Below the pieces are notes generated by a model. It was not told the DNA's origin. It ran no database searches and worked only from the letters and a program-made list of their open reading frames with translations. From positions 166,818 through 230,817 of the forward strand of contig NZ_JAJNKA010000010.1 of NCBI RefSeq assembly GCF_021533215.1: 64,000 nt of DNA, given 5' to 3'. This stretch comes from Portibacter lacus (lineage in GTDB: Bacteria > Bacteroidota > Bacteroidia > Chitinophagales > Saprospiraceae). The translations under genes were made by a program, and so were the position numbers. Of the stretch, positions 47,795-58,023 are shown piece after piece (positions within the stretch are counted from its first letter, which is position 1; the number at the start of each line of letters is the position of its first letter).

Positions 47795-48259
47795 CACTTT
47801 TTATTAAATTTTTTATATTAAACATAAGGTTAGTTTATGCAAACCTCCCCTTAATTCTAGGTTGGAATGCATTAACTAAAATCTAATTTGCTACTTGGGG
47901 TTATGCAGTTTAGCTAGACTATTCTTATTAGTCGAGGTATACTGAAAAAGGTCAGATCGTAATAATAGTTTTTCTTACAGAATAATGTAGAAGGTCAATA
48001 TTTACCGCTATTTTTAAACCTTAATTTCGTTGTTATTTTGGAGATTTATCATTGAATAATGGCGTACTCTAAGAGTTTATAAATCTATGAACTCAGCCTC
48101 TTTACATCGGTCTTACCGCGCTAAGGTTCGGTGGTGAAATATATCAACAATTCATAATTCCGAAAAAAGTATTCAACTATCGGCAATTAGAACACATCTA
48201 CAGTCTGAGAATAGCCTAACTTTGCATTAACATTTAGTTAATCATTTAAAATTTATAAA
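47795..48259. other. 465-bp gap between divergent genes
   Basis: It holds no coding frame. The only clear signal is the -7 box at 48217. The minus-strand beta-helix gene should have its promoter in the left part, but no TAnnTTTG match on that strand was found close to its start. Confidence 0.4.
48217..48224 (+). promoter_or_regulatory. -7 promoter box TAACTTTG of the SDR gene
   Basis: An exact TAnnTTTG match, 35 bases before the ATG at 48260. No -33 TTG at ideal spacing. Confidence 0.45.
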
Positions 48260-49078
48260 ATGAGCAAAGTAGTCTTAATCACAGGAGCATCATCAGGAAT
48301 GGGGAAATCTGCAGCGAAAATTCTTCAGAGCCAAGGGTATAAGGTCTATGGAGCAGCAAGACGCCTCGGCGAAATGCAGGATTTAAAAGAGAAAGGTATT
48401 TCAATTATTTCCTTGGACTTGACAAAAGATGAATCCATCGTTGCTTGCGTAAATGAAATCATTGAAAAGGAAGGAAGACTAGATGTTTTGGTCAATAATG
48501 CAGGTTATGGTTCGTATGGTGCGGTGGAAGATGTTCCGATAGCGGAAGCGAAAAGACAGTTTGAAGTGAATGTGTTCGGTTTAGCACGTATTACCCAGTT
48601 GGTATTACCTAAAATGAGAGAACATAAGTATGGAAGAATTGTAAACATCTCTTCTATGGGCGGTAAGGTATACACTCCATTTGGGGCTTGGTACCACGCC
48701 ACAAAGCATGCTGTAGAAGGATGGAGCGATTGCCTGAGATTAGAAGTCAAAGAATTCGGAATCGATGTCGTCGTTGTAGAGCCAGGCGGAATTAAAACGC
48801 CATGGGGAGGAATTGCAGCTGATAACTTGAAAAAAACATCGGGAAAAGGAGCATATGCTACCTATGCTAATAAAGTTGCAGATGGATTGGTTAAAACTTA
48901 TTCTAGTAATAGCTTAACCGATGTGGAAGTGCTAGGAAATGTGATTGCAAAAGCAGCAACAGATAAAAAACCTAAGATAAGATATGTGAAAGGGTATATG
49001 GCTAAGCCTGCAATCGCTATACGTAAGTGGTTCGGAGATAGAATATTTGATAAAATGATTGTGAGTCAATTCAAATAA
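48260..49078 (+). CDS. short-chain dehydrogenase/reductase
   Basis: This 272-residue classical SDR has the NAD(P)-binding TGASSGMGKSAAKIL at residues 8-22 and the structural NNAGYGSYG near 80. The catalytic Ser lies in NISSMGGKVYTPFGAWYHATKHAVEG, where Y and K form the YxxxK site (Tyr about 150). The Arg after the first strand (AARRLGEMQ) suggests NADPH. It probably reduces a small carbonyl compound. Its substrate is not decided. The AraC-family gene 90 bp downstream may regulate it. Confidence 0.88.
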   Translation: MSKVVLITGASSGMGKSAAKILQSQGYKVYGAARRLGEMQDLKEKGISIISLDLTKDESIVACVNEIIEKEGRLDVLVNNAGYGSYGAVEDVPIAEAKRQFEVNVFGLARITQLVLPKMREHKYGRIVNISSMGGKVYTPFGAWYHATKHAVEGWSDCLRLEVKEFGIDVVVVEPGGIKTPWGGIAADNLKKTSGKGAYATYANKVADGLVKTYSSNSLTDVEVLGNVIAKAATDKKPKIRYVKGYMAKPAIAIRKWFGDRIFDKMIVSQFK

Positions 49079-49168
49079 GGGATGTTTCTTGTGAAGGTGA
49101 TTAATCATTGATTACTTTTAAGAAGAAGAATCAACTTGCTATTACACGGTCATCCTAAATTATATGCA

Positions 49169-50083
49169 ATGAAGGAAATCATTAAATTAGAAACGATAGC
49201 TGAAACACACCAATTTCTTGGAATTGGAAATCCAAAGCATCCTTTAATTTCTGTACTAAGAATAGGAGAAGTTTTACGTCAATTAGAGGTAGATAATGTC
49301 AAATATTCACTAGGATTATTCCAAGTTAGCCTAAAAGATAATTGCCCATATACTTTAGTCAATTATGGTAGAAACTCCTATGATTATCAAGAAGGAACAA
49401 TGGTTTTCTCAGCACCGAATCAAGTTTTAGAATTTAAAAAAGCGGAAGCAATAGAGAAGGATAAAGGGTGGACATTGGTCTTTCATCCAGATTTACTTCG
49501 AAAATCTGAACTCGGTAAAAAAATGGAGAAATTTTCATTCTTTTCGTATTCTTCGCATGAAGCGCTTCATATATCTGATGACGAAAGGGAAACGATTTCA
49601 GATATTATTCAGAAAATAGAAAAAGAGCTGAGCAATAATATTGATGCACATAGTCAGACGTTAATCATCTCTAATCTAGAACTACTTCTTAACTATTGTG
49701 TGCGGTTTTACGATCGTCAATTTTTTACCAGAACAAATTTGAATCAGGATATTGCAAGTGAGTTTGAGCAATTTATACAAGCTTATTACAGAGAAAACAA
49801 GCAATTAGAACTTGGCATTCCATCCGTACAGTATTGTGGTGAGTCAATGAATTTGTCACCTAAGTATTTAAGTGATCTTCTCCGTAAAGAAACAGGAAAA
49901 AGCACCCAAGATCATATTCATAAATATATCATCGAAAAAGCGAAGAACAGATTGCTTAATTCTAAGGAAAGCGCTAGCGAGATAGCCTATTCATTGGGCT
50001 TCGAATATCCTCAATATTTTAGTAAAATCTTTAAAAAGAAAACAACAATGAGTCCGAGTGAATTTAGAAATAGCTTGAATTAA
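49169..50083 (+). CDS. AraC-family transcriptional regulator
   Basis: The ATG at 49169 replaces a TTG 33 bases upstream, giving 304 residues. The C-terminal ~100 residues carry two helix-turn-helix motifs (MNLSPKYLSDLLRKETGKS and ASEIAYSLGFEYPQYFSKIFKKKTTMSPSEFR). The latter is the AraC/XylS signature. The N-terminal part is a cupin-like sensor region. In Bacteroidota this type often sits next to an SDR gene of the present kind and probably controls it. The effector is unknown. Confidence 0.85.
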   Translation: MKEIIKLETIAETHQFLGIGNPKHPLISVLRIGEVLRQLEVDNVKYSLGLFQVSLKDNCPYTLVNYGRNSYDYQEGTMVFSAPNQVLEFKKAEAIEKDKGWTLVFHPDLLRKSELGKKMEKFSFFSYSSHEALHISDDERETISDIIQKIEKELSNNIDAHSQTLIISNLELLLNYCVRFYDRQFFTRTNLNQDIASEFEQFIQAYYRENKQLELGIPSVQYCGESMNLSPKYLSDLLRKETGKSTQDHIHKYIIEKAKNRLLNSKESASEIAYSLGFEYPQYFSKIFKKKTTMSPSEFRNSLN

Positions 50084-50369
50084 TGGTTGTTGTCTTTTTG
50101 CAAGATGTCTATCCACTATACAACTTATAAGGCCATGCTAGAAATCTGAAAATGGACTTGAAAGCCACTGCTTCATTTTAGAAGTTTCAAGTTTAACCAG
50201 AACTGTTTTCTTTAGAATTAGATATTCATACGTCTACCACGACAACATTGACCTAAAAGAGAAATTGTTTAATAATCATATTTGTTTTTCGATACTCTTA
50301 TGTCTCTACAAACTTTCTCACAAAATTTTATGATATTAACATTTTGCTTTTTTAATTCCCCGTTTGCCA

Positions 50370-52271
50370 ATGAAGACCTTAATTAAATTACGGACAATAA
50401 TTAGTTTTTATATCCTATTTATTGTGATCACAAACCTTGGAGGACAATCTTTTGCAATCGAAGATGTCACTAGACTTCCAATGGACTCTACCATCGCTTG
50501 GATGGAAAATAATTATACTATAGATTCTAACGATTTCCATAACATCGCACTTCTTGCACTGCAGAAAGCCCATAAGACTGAAGATGATCATACCATTGGT
50601 GATATTCATACGAATTTATCCAACTGGCATGGGTATCTTTATAAATTTGGTTCTGATTCCATCATCTACCACGGCGAAAAAGCACTCGAACATTACAAAT
50701 TAGCAGGGAATCAAAAAAAAATCGCAGATACGTATAAGAATATTTCCATTGACTACATGAATAATAATTCCTATGACAATGCAGAGGAAGTACTTTTCGA
50801 AGCCATTGCCATATTTGAGGAATTAGAGGATGAGCAGGGACTTGCAGGTTGTTACAAGAATTTATCTTCCATGTTTCGAGTTTTAGAAGAACCAGAAAAA
50901 TCGATCAAGTATGCAAATTTAGCGATTCCCATATTTGTACAAGAATTAGACTATTATAATCACTCCATTACATTGTTCAACCTGATCATATCTCACCGCT
51001 TATTAAAAAATTATGACGATGCATATGAGGCAGCTGATGCTTGCATAAAAATGGTGGATGAACATGTACCAAGTGAGGTATTTATAAAGTCAAGAGCATA
51101 TTCCTATAGATCAGAGATATCCAAAGATAAAGGAGATTATGATGAAATGCTTAGCGATGCTATGGAAGCCTGGAAGATCGTAGAAGCTAAAATTGGTATA
51201 GAAGGTGCTGCTTCATATCGGACAGAAATAGGTGATGCTTATCGACTTAAAGGTGATTATAAAGCTGCCTTAGACCACCTCTTAGCTGGAGTCATAGCCA
51301 TTGAGAAAAGAGGAATGGATCAGATTTGGGATCAATATTTTCATCTTGCAGATACCTATAAAAACTTAGGAAATTATGAGAAAGCCTATGAATATCAAGA
51401 GAAATCGATAGCAGCTAAAGATAAAATGATCAATGATAAAATTACCAATCTTGAATCCGAAGCAGTTATAAAATATGAAACAGGAAAAAAAGACCAGGCG
51501 TTACTTGTACAAGAGAGCCAATTAAAACAAAAAACGATAATTCAATGGTTGAGTATAGGTGCAGCTGCTATTTTGGCGGCATTCCTTTTTGTCCTTTACT
51601 TTAATTATCGCAAGAATAAGGTAATTACCGCCGAGCTTGCCATAAAAAACCAAGAGAACGAATTACTACTAAAGGAAATACACCACCGGGTAAAAAATAA
51701 CTTACAGACGATTTCTAGTTTATTAAATATGCAGTCGAAAAGTATTGATGACTCGGCGGCTTTTGATGCCATTAAAGAAAGCAAAAACCGTGTGGCCTCT
51801 ATGGCTTTGATCCATCAAACATTGTATCAAGGAGAAAACCTGGCATCTATAGAAATGCGCAACTATTTTACGATCATGGGGGAAGCCATTATAGACGGTT
51901 TTGGTGAGAAAGCAGAAAATGTAACGCTAGAAGTAGAAATGAATGAAATTGAATTGGATGTGGATGAAGCCATTCCTATAGGCCTTATTACTAATGAGTT
52001 GATAACAAATTCTATAAAGTATGCTTTCCCCGAGAAGCAAAAAGGTGTTATTTCTATTTCAATGAAAACATTACCTGATAAAAGTTACCAGCTTGTCATT
52101 GCAGATAATGGAGTATCAGATGGAAATATAGAGGAAGTTAAAGGTACTGGGTTCGGTAGCATTTTGATAAATCTTTTAACGGCACAGTTAGGTGGAAAAC
52201 TAGATGTACTGAAGGAGAATGGCACGTCAGCAATTATTCAATTTCCTCCACAAATAAAATCAGCAGTATAG
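50370..52271 (+). CDS. TPR-sensor histidine kinase of the HisKA_2 type
   Basis: The ATG at 50370 gives 633 residues. A signal or anchor segment (residues ~8-28) is followed by 5-6 tetratricopeptide-like repeats (about 75-345), for example HYKLAGNQKKIADTYKNIS and HLADTYKNLGNYEKAYEYQ. A membrane helix follows (about 388-408). The HisKA_2 motif LLLKEIHHRVKNNLQTISSLLNMQS has its phospho-His near 438, and the ATP domain has LITNELITNSIKYAFPE. TPRs would lie in the periplasm. It is 6 bp from the LytTR response regulator, its likely partner. Confidence 0.9.
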   Translation: MKTLIKLRTIISFYILFIVITNLGGQSFAIEDVTRLPMDSTIAWMENNYTIDSNDFHNIALLALQKAHKTEDDHTIGDIHTNLSNWHGYLYKFGSDSIIYHGEKALEHYKLAGNQKKIADTYKNISIDYMNNNSYDNAEEVLFEAIAIFEELEDEQGLAGCYKNLSSMFRVLEEPEKSIKYANLAIPIFVQELDYYNHSITLFNLIISHRLLKNYDDAYEAADACIKMVDEHVPSEVFIKSRAYSYRSEISKDKGDYDEMLSDAMEAWKIVEAKIGIEGAASYRTEIGDAYRLKGDYKAALDHLLAGVIAIEKRGMDQIWDQYFHLADTYKNLGNYEKAYEYQEKSIAAKDKMINDKITNLESEAVIKYETGKKDQALLVQESQLKQKTIIQWLSIGAAAILAAFLFVLYFNYRKNKVITAELAIKNQENELLLKEIHHRVKNNLQTISSLLNMQSKSIDDSAAFDAIKESKNRVASMALIHQTLYQGENLASIEMRNYFTIMGEAIIDGFGEKAENVTLEVEMNEIELDVDEAIPIGLITNELITNSIKYAFPEKQKGVISISMKTLPDKSYQLVIADNGVSDGNIEEVKGTGFGSILINLLTAQLGGKLDVLKENGTSAIIQFPPQIKSAV

Positions 52272-52277
52272 CATATT

Positions 52278-53018
52278 ATGGAGATAGCCAAGCCGAACAA
52301 AATAATGATCGTTGAAGATGAGATGCTGATTGCAGCAGATATCTCTATTGAATTAACAACTGAAGGATATGAAGTTGTTGGGATTTTTACCAAAGCGGAA
52401 GATGCCTTAAAGGCTTTAGAAGAAAGTACGCCTGAAATCATTTTGATGGATATTGTCTTAAGTGGAGAGATGAATGGCATTACAGCTGCGATAGAAATTT
52501 TCAAGTTATACAAGACCCCAGTTATTTTTCTCACTTCTAGTGCGGATGATGCTACTTTCAGAAAAGCAAAAGAAGCCAAACCATATGCTTTTATTTCCAA
52601 GCCATTTCGAAAAGATGATTTACTGAGAGCGATAGAGATTACTTTGGAAAGAATGGAGCTTGAATCAGAAAAAATGGAGACTGTACCGTTTTCCGTTATG
52701 GAGGATCGTCTTTTTGTGCGACATAATGAAGAAATGATTATGGTGCCAATGGATAAACTTCTTTTTCTAGAAGCCAGCCGGAATTATTGTAGAATTAAAA
52801 CCATTGATAAAGAATTTCATGTTTCTACTCCACTTGGTAATATTGAAAAACTCTTACCTATTGAGAATTTTATAAGAACACATCGGACTTTCATTGTCAA
52901 TTTAAAAGCCATTACTTCTATTCATAAAAACAATGAGTATCTGATGATCGATGACGCACTAATTCCAATCAGTAGACGACTAAGAGAAGATGTTGTTAAA
53001 CGATTTAAGATGGTATAG
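52278..53018 (+). CDS. LytTR-family response regulator
   Basis: The protein has 246 residues. The receiver domain has the acidic EDE in IMIVEDEMLIAADI, the phospho-Asp in IILMDIVLSGEMNG (about 56) and Lys in FISKPFRKDDLL. The C-terminal LytTR domain (~145-246) has LLFLEASRNYCRIKT and FIRTHRTFIVNLKAI. It would bind tandem 9-bp sites in promoters. The gene directly follows the TPR kinase, so they form a two-component system. Its targets are not shown, but LytTR-only paralogues and giant surface proteins lie next in line. Confidence 0.92.
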   Translation: MEIAKPNKIMIVEDEMLIAADISIELTTEGYEVVGIFTKAEDALKALEESTPEIILMDIVLSGEMNGITAAIEIFKLYKTPVIFLTSSADDATFRKAKEAKPYAFISKPFRKDDLLRAIEITLERMELESEKMETVPFSVMEDRLFVRHNEEMIMVPMDKLLFLEASRNYCRIKTIDKEFHVSTPLGNIEKLLPIENFIRTHRTFIVNLKAITSIHKNNEYLMIDDALIPISRRLREDVVKRFKMV

Positions 53019-53107
53019 CTTTAGGAATTTTGATTAGTGGTTAAAACTATGTCTACTGGGAGTAGTTTGCGATTCTGATTGAGTTAGTCGATGTTTCCGC
53101 ATGCAAC

Positions 53108-53225
53108 ATTCACCCATTTCATAGCCTGACTTGAGGTCAGACCATGAAGGTGAATAAATCCAATATCCCCTTTCGGACCCGCTTTTCGACCGTTCGGAGT
53201 GCATAATTCCTACCACTGGACAATT
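53108..53225 (+). repeat. hairpin repeat family, copy B, in the leader of the first LytTR-only gene
   Basis: ATTCACC (53108-53114) pairs with GGTGAAT (53149-53155). The inner pair TCATAGCCTGAC/GTCAGACCATGA matches copies A and C. A further ~70 bases up to GGACAAT are shared with copy C only, including TTTCGGA and GCTTTTCGACC. It ends 65 bp before the start codon at 53290. Confidence 0.75.
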
Positions 53226-53289
53226 TCTTGAATTTCTGGAAAGATTCTACCTAGCTTTAAGAAGTAAAGCACTTAAAAATTAATCCTGT

Positions 53290-53691
53290 ATGGACTCAAA
53301 AATACCGATAACCACTTTTAGGAAAATTCTTTCATTTGATCCGCTGAAAAATGAATCGAAGGCTATAGAGCTTGCAATTTCGAAGAAGAACAATACAACA
53401 ACTGTCAATATCGATCGTATTATTTACTTAAAATCGAATAGCAGCTACACTGTTATTCACATGGACGATGGTACGAAGATTGTGAGTTCCACGACCTTAA
53501 AAAAGTACGCAGACAAATTAGGTAATGAAAGCTTCCTTCAAGTGCATCCTAGTTACCTCATCAATAAGTCCTCTATTTCTTGTTATATGGCCAATCAGAA
53601 TAAAATTATCCTGCATAACTCCCAAGAAATTCCAGTGTCGAATAGCAAGAAAGAAGGGCTTCTAAATTATTTAAAAACACTGATGGTGTGA
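53290..53691 (+). CDS. LytTR-only DNA-binding regulator, first copy
   Basis: The protein is only 133 residues and lacks a receiver domain. A short N-terminal segment precedes the LytTR domain, which has IIYLKSNSSYTVIHMDDG, the LKKYADKLGNESFLQVHPSYLINKSS stretch and a conserved tail SQEIPVSNSKKEGLLNYL. Without a phosphorylation site it is presumably constitutive or controlled by level or partner binding. It is paired with the giant gene 52 bp downstream. A close paralogue lies at 58651, with the last ~25 residues identical. Confidence 0.85.
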   Translation: MDSKIPITTFRKILSFDPLKNESKAIELAISKKNNTTTVNIDRIIYLKSNSSYTVIHMDDGTKIVSSTTLKKYADKLGNESFLQVHPSYLINKSSISCYMANQNKIILHNSQEIPVSNSKKEGLLNYLKTLMV

Positions 53692-53743
53692 GTTGTGATA
53701 ATACAAACCACATTGACCTAAATCTACCCTAAAATTATCAAAA

Positions 53744-56700
53744 ATGAAAAATAGTAAGAACAAGAAAATGAATACACTGATTTTAATCAACTCATGCATG
53801 TTGGAAATGTTTCAGCAGATTAAAAATAGCTTTCGTATCTCTAATGTTTACGGTGTGATTGTTAAGATGTTGTTGATCTCTTTTCTACATATATTATTTT
53901 TTCTTTTTCCCACATTTTTATCTTCACAACAGGAAATTATTTACAACCAACAGGTTTATTCAAGTTATTTAAGTACACGTAACGAAAATGCACAAGTTGG
54001 TAATGATATCGTTTTAGCTGAAAATAATAGATATTTATCGCAGTTTTCATTTGTCTTAATAACTAATTCAGATGTTGTTGAAACAAATACTGAAATTATA
54101 TTTTATTTTTATAGTTCTTGTCCGGTTCAATCACCTTTATTTGAAGGTGAATGCGATCCAGATAAATTGATTAATACAATGAATTATCAGTTTGTCCCGA
54201 AGAAGGATACAACAATTCATTACACCCTTAATTTGCCATCTCCAATCCAATTAAATAAGGGTGACCTAAATAGTTCTGTTGTAAATGTTTCTTACTCAAG
54301 CTCCCAACCTATTGGAATTGCAGTAAGTCATTCGGATCCAACTATCGGATCAAGGGAGCATGGTGAAAATGTAACGTATTGCGGTATCGGTGAAACAAAT
54401 TCTACCTGCAGTGGTGTTTTATCTAATTTTGAACATTATAATTTTACTATCATAATGGCGGCAGTCCCTGACCCATGGAAAGAAAAGAACTTTGATTTAA
54501 TACTTTCAGCTGACGGAACAGGTACTATTACGTTGTCTGACAATTATATTGGTGATGAGAATTTCTTTCCTACTGTCAGTAAGTCCTTTTCCAAAAGCAA
54601 CTTTACTTGTGATGATGTAGGATGGAATGATGTCACTCTTGATCTTACTTTTGCTGATGGAAGAATCATCCAATTTGAAAACAAAATAAATGTCATTTCA
54701 CAATTCGACAGACTTTATATAGAAGGTATAGAAGGAAATAATTATTTTTGTGAGGGCGAACCACTTTATTTTAACTTGTTTCTTTATGGTGGTGTAGAGC
54801 CACATACTTTTACTTGGTCCGGACCTGGAGGAACATGGATTAATGAAAATACAGCTTCACCAATAATATTTAATCCCTCACCTGGCATTTATTCTGTTTC
54901 AGTTACAAATGGTTATTATTGCCAGCCATTAGCAATAGAAACTTTCGCGGTATGGTCGAGAGAAAATCCTGTTCCAGATGCAACTATTTACAATAACACT
55001 TTGTGTCACGATGGAATCCTAGAATTAGATATATTAGGTATTCCAGAAAATAAAACGCTCTCTTACGCATGGGACGGACCTGGAGATACGTGGGTAGGAG
55101 CAGATACAAGAACACCGACAGTGCTTGGCGCTATAAGTGGCGATTATTTCGTCACTCTAACAGACCATTATGGTTGCCAGAATCGCATCACAAAGCATAT
55201 AATAAAAGAGGATATAACGCCTCCCATAGCAAATTGTAAGAATCGCTTAATCGAGATCGTTGGTGTAAATGTAACCCTCACTGGTGAAGATGTAAACAAT
55301 CAAAGTTCTGATGATTGCAGTATTCAAACGCTTTTGTTGGATGGGGCTAATTACGTTGTTTTGGACGATTCTGATCTAGGTTTAAATTATCTAACATTGA
55401 CCGTGATAGATTTTAGTGGCAATAGCTCCACTTGCGAATCGGTCATTAATGTAGTGCCTGATTTGTGTCCTGGAAGTGACGGGATAGATTCAGATAATGG
55501 TGGACTTCCTGACGATTGTGATTGCAGTCCCAATGATGACTTTAACGATAAAATATTCTTGAATAGAGATGTGAATACAGGAATGGACTTTGATGGCATC
55601 GATGACTATCTGAGTACCCCGAATGCTCCCTTATTTAATCCATCTGCGACTTCTTCCATCTCATTCGAAGCTTGGATTAAGCCAGACCTAACACAGGAAT
55701 CTAATACGATTATCTCCAAAGGTGATGGTGGTAATGGACAAACTGCCTACATATTAGAAACTCAAAATTCAAAGCTTAGATTGTTTCTTGGAAATAGCGC
55801 TGGAAGTGGTACCTGGTTTACCGCAGATACGCAGCTAGAACCTAATGTTTGGACACATGTTGCTGCTTCATATAACCACACAAATAGTACTGTAACTTTC
55901 TATGTCAATGGTTCTTTTTCTAATACTGAATCAGTGTCTTTTACCATATACAGCGCTGATACAGAACTTTTTTTTATAGGAAGGCAAGGATACCTTTGTG
56001 GCTGTAATTATTTCAAAGGGCAAATGGATGAAGTACGCGTCTGGAGTTCAGATTATAATAGTCTTATTCGGTCCTACAAGGACAAAGAATTAAGAGGTGG
56101 CGAGCAATCTCTTTTGGCATACTACAGTTTTAACGATGGAGTCCCAGGGGGGAATAATAATAACAGAACAATTACCAAAGATTATTCTCCAAATGGTCAT
56201 CACGCAAGCTTATCAAATATGGCTAAAAATGGTTCTGCTTCGAATTGGGTCAATGATGACTTAGCACTTGCAGTCGTCAACACAGAAACGCTCGATCTCT
56301 GTCTTACTTGTCCCAATGTTCAAAACGGTGGGATGCACTTTGATGGTAGCAATACATTCCTAGAAGTAGACCGTGATCCTGTTTTCGGGCCTAGCTTAAC
56401 TTCCTCTTTTACCTTTGAGGCATGGGTAAATCCAACAACTACCACAAGTGACAGGACAATTCTTTCAAGGGGAAGTGGAGAAGGCGGGACAAGTTCCTAT
56501 ATTTTTAGTGTTATTTTAAATAAGGTGGGCCTTTACATTGGAGATGGATCTTTTGGTACTTGGATATATTCAGATACCAATGTGAGTGGAAATACATGGA
56601 CGCATGTTGCTGTAGTTTATGATCATGTAACCAATACCTTCACTTTCTATAAAAATGGTATTGCTGATGGCATAAGAACCATTACGCATGGCTTTTATGC

Positions 56701-57949
56701 AGGTATTTCGTCTGTATTCATTGGACAGAGAGGCAGTGCTGGTTACAATAAGTTCTTAGGGAAAATGGATGAAGTCCGCATCTGGAAAAAAGCTAGAACA
56801 GCAGCTGAAATTTCACATTATATGAACAAGAAGTTGTATGGTGGAGAAGAAGCGCTGAGTGCTTACTACAATTTTGATGATGGAATCCCATGGGGAGATA
56901 ATACAGGACGTAGCTATGCTGCTGATGCAAGTTTGAATGGCCATGAAGCCACCTTACATGGATTCGCGAAAACAGGCGTTACTTCCAATTGGGTGGATGG
57001 TCCAAACAACAATAATCTACCTACGAATTCAGCAATGTCTTTTGATTTTCTAGAGGATTATATCTCTATTGCGAATCATCAAAGCTTAATTCCTACAGCA
57101 ACTAATGCCGTAACTTTTGAGGCTTGGATATTTTTCACCCCATCAACCTATGCTAACATCATCAGCGCCTCAGGTATTTCGCCTAATAATAACCACCAGA
57201 TTTCTATCGAAAACAACAAATTAAGGGTGGCTGGAACAGGTGTTTCCCCATTATTATCTGAACAAACGCTCGATCCTAACGCAGGTTGGACACATATCGC
57301 TGTAGTTTTTGATAAAACAAACACTAAAATTTATATAAATGGACTATTAGATAACACAAGAGTCCAGACTTTAGCAGCCACTAATTTAGGGCATTCAATT
57401 ACACTTGGCAGCACTGTCATAGGCGATTCCTATAATGGTAATATGGATGATGTTCGATATTGGGATCATGCACGAAGTCAGGATGAAATCCAAGAAGCCA
57501 TGTACCAGGAGCTTACTGGAAAAGAAACAGGATTAGCAGCGTATTATAACTTTAACAATGGAGTAGCAAGTGGAGATAATTCCGCATTAACTATTGTTCC
57601 TGATGTCTCAGACAATGGGCATGATGGCACGGTAAGCGGATTCGCAAGAACTGGAGGTATTTCTAACTGGACAGCAAGTCCATTTAATTTTGGGGACTTG
57701 GACAATGATGGGATTCCTGATTTTTGTGATAAATGTGTTTTCGAAAAAGATATAGTGATATATGATTATTTATGGAAAAGTGTCTATCGCGCAAGCGAGA
57801 CCATAACCTTGCGGAATGACATGACATTGCCCGCTAATTGGAATCTGAAGTTCGAAACACCTCAATTATTAATGGATGATCACATTCAGGTAGCTGTCGG
57901 TACAGAGATTATGGTTACACCTTTTGTTTGTGCTGATGGGAACGACTGA
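53744..57949 (+). CDS. giant secreted LamG/Ig/HYR surface protein, first copy
   Basis: The protein has 1,401 residues. An unusually long leader (about 65 residues) precedes mature sequence, with the hydrophobic core near 42-60. Modules in order are a divergent N-terminal beta region, two Ig-like modules (about 325-487, each with W-GPG-TW and SG-Y-V-T), HYR-like PPIANCKN (~490-570), and a D-rich calcium-type loop. Three LamG-like modules follow (~613, 862 and 1,096), each with FDG-DDYL and a FEAW strand. Near 1,315 lies DLDNDGIPDFC, then a C-terminal ~70-residue beta piece. No type A or B T9SS tail was seen. It may be an adhesin. Confidence 0.8.
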   Translation: MKNSKNKKMNTLILINSCMLEMFQQIKNSFRISNVYGVIVKMLLISFLHILFFLFPTFLSSQQEIIYNQQVYSSYLSTRNENAQVGNDIVLAENNRYLSQFSFVLITNSDVVETNTEIIFYFYSSCPVQSPLFEGECDPDKLINTMNYQFVPKKDTTIHYTLNLPSPIQLNKGDLNSSVVNVSYSSSQPIGIAVSHSDPTIGSREHGENVTYCGIGETNSTCSGVLSNFEHYNFTIIMAAVPDPWKEKNFDLILSADGTGTITLSDNYIGDENFFPTVSKSFSKSNFTCDDVGWNDVTLDLTFADGRIIQFENKINVISQFDRLYIEGIEGNNYFCEGEPLYFNLFLYGGVEPHTFTWSGPGGTWINENTASPIIFNPSPGIYSVSVTNGYYCQPLAIETFAVWSRENPVPDATIYNNTLCHDGILELDILGIPENKTLSYAWDGPGDTWVGADTRTPTVLGAISGDYFVTLTDHYGCQNRITKHIIKEDITPPIANCKNRLIEIVGVNVTLTGEDVNNQSSDDCSIQTLLLDGANYVVLDDSDLGLNYLTLTVIDFSGNSSTCESVINVVPDLCPGSDGIDSDNGGLPDDCDCSPNDDFNDKIFLNRDVNTGMDFDGIDDYLSTPNAPLFNPSATSSISFEAWIKPDLTQESNTIISKGDGGNGQTAYILETQNSKLRLFLGNSAGSGTWFTADTQLEPNVWTHVAASYNHTNSTVTFYVNGSFSNTESVSFTIYSADTELFFIGRQGYLCGCNYFKGQMDEVRVWSSDYNSLIRSYKDKELRGGEQSLLAYYSFNDGVPGGNNNNRTITKDYSPNGHHASLSNMAKNGSASNWVNDDLALAVVNTETLDLCLTCPNVQNGGMHFDGSNTFLEVDRDPVFGPSLTSSFTFEAWVNPTTTTSDRTILSRGSGEGGTSSYIFSVILNKVGLYIGDGSFGTWIYSDTNVSGNTWTHVAVVYDHVTNTFTFYKNGIADGIRTITHGFYAGISSVFIGQRGSAGYNKFLGKMDEVRIWKKARTAAEISHYMNKKLYGGEEALSAYYNFDDGIPWGDNTGRSYAADASLNGHEATLHGFAKTGVTSNWVDGPNNNNLPTNSAMSFDFLEDYISIANHQSLIPTATNAVTFEAWIFFTPSTYANIISASGISPNNNHQISIENNKLRVAGTGVSPLLSEQTLDPNAGWTHIAVVFDKTNTKIYINGLLDNTRVQTLAATNLGHSITLGSTVIGDSYNGNMDDVRYWDHARSQDEIQEAMYQELTGKETGLAAYYNFNNGVASGDNSALTIVPDVSDNGHDGTVSGFARTGGISNWTASPFNFGDLDNDGIPDFCDKCVFEKDIVIYDYLWKSVYRASETITLRNDMTLPANWNLKFETPQLLMDDHIQVAVGTEIMVTPFVCADGND

Positions 57950-58023
57950 TCCGCTAACAAGCGGAATAATGCCAGAGGCATTATAAGGAGGGAACCGAAA
58001 GCAAACCTTTCGGATGGGAGGCC
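57944..58023 (+). ncRNA. structured RNA unit 1, starting at the giant gene's stop codon
   Basis: This is an 80-nt unit. Stem 1 is TCCGCT/AGCGGA (57950-57955/57960-57965), stem 2 ATAATGCC/GGCATTAT (57966-57973/57977-57984), then the linker AAGGAGGGAA. Stem 3 is CCGAAAG/CTTTCGG (57995-58001/58007-58013) with loop CAAAC, and the unit ends ATGGGAGGCC. The TGA stop (57947-57949) lies in GACTGATCC at its start. The family is not known to me. Confidence 0.6.
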
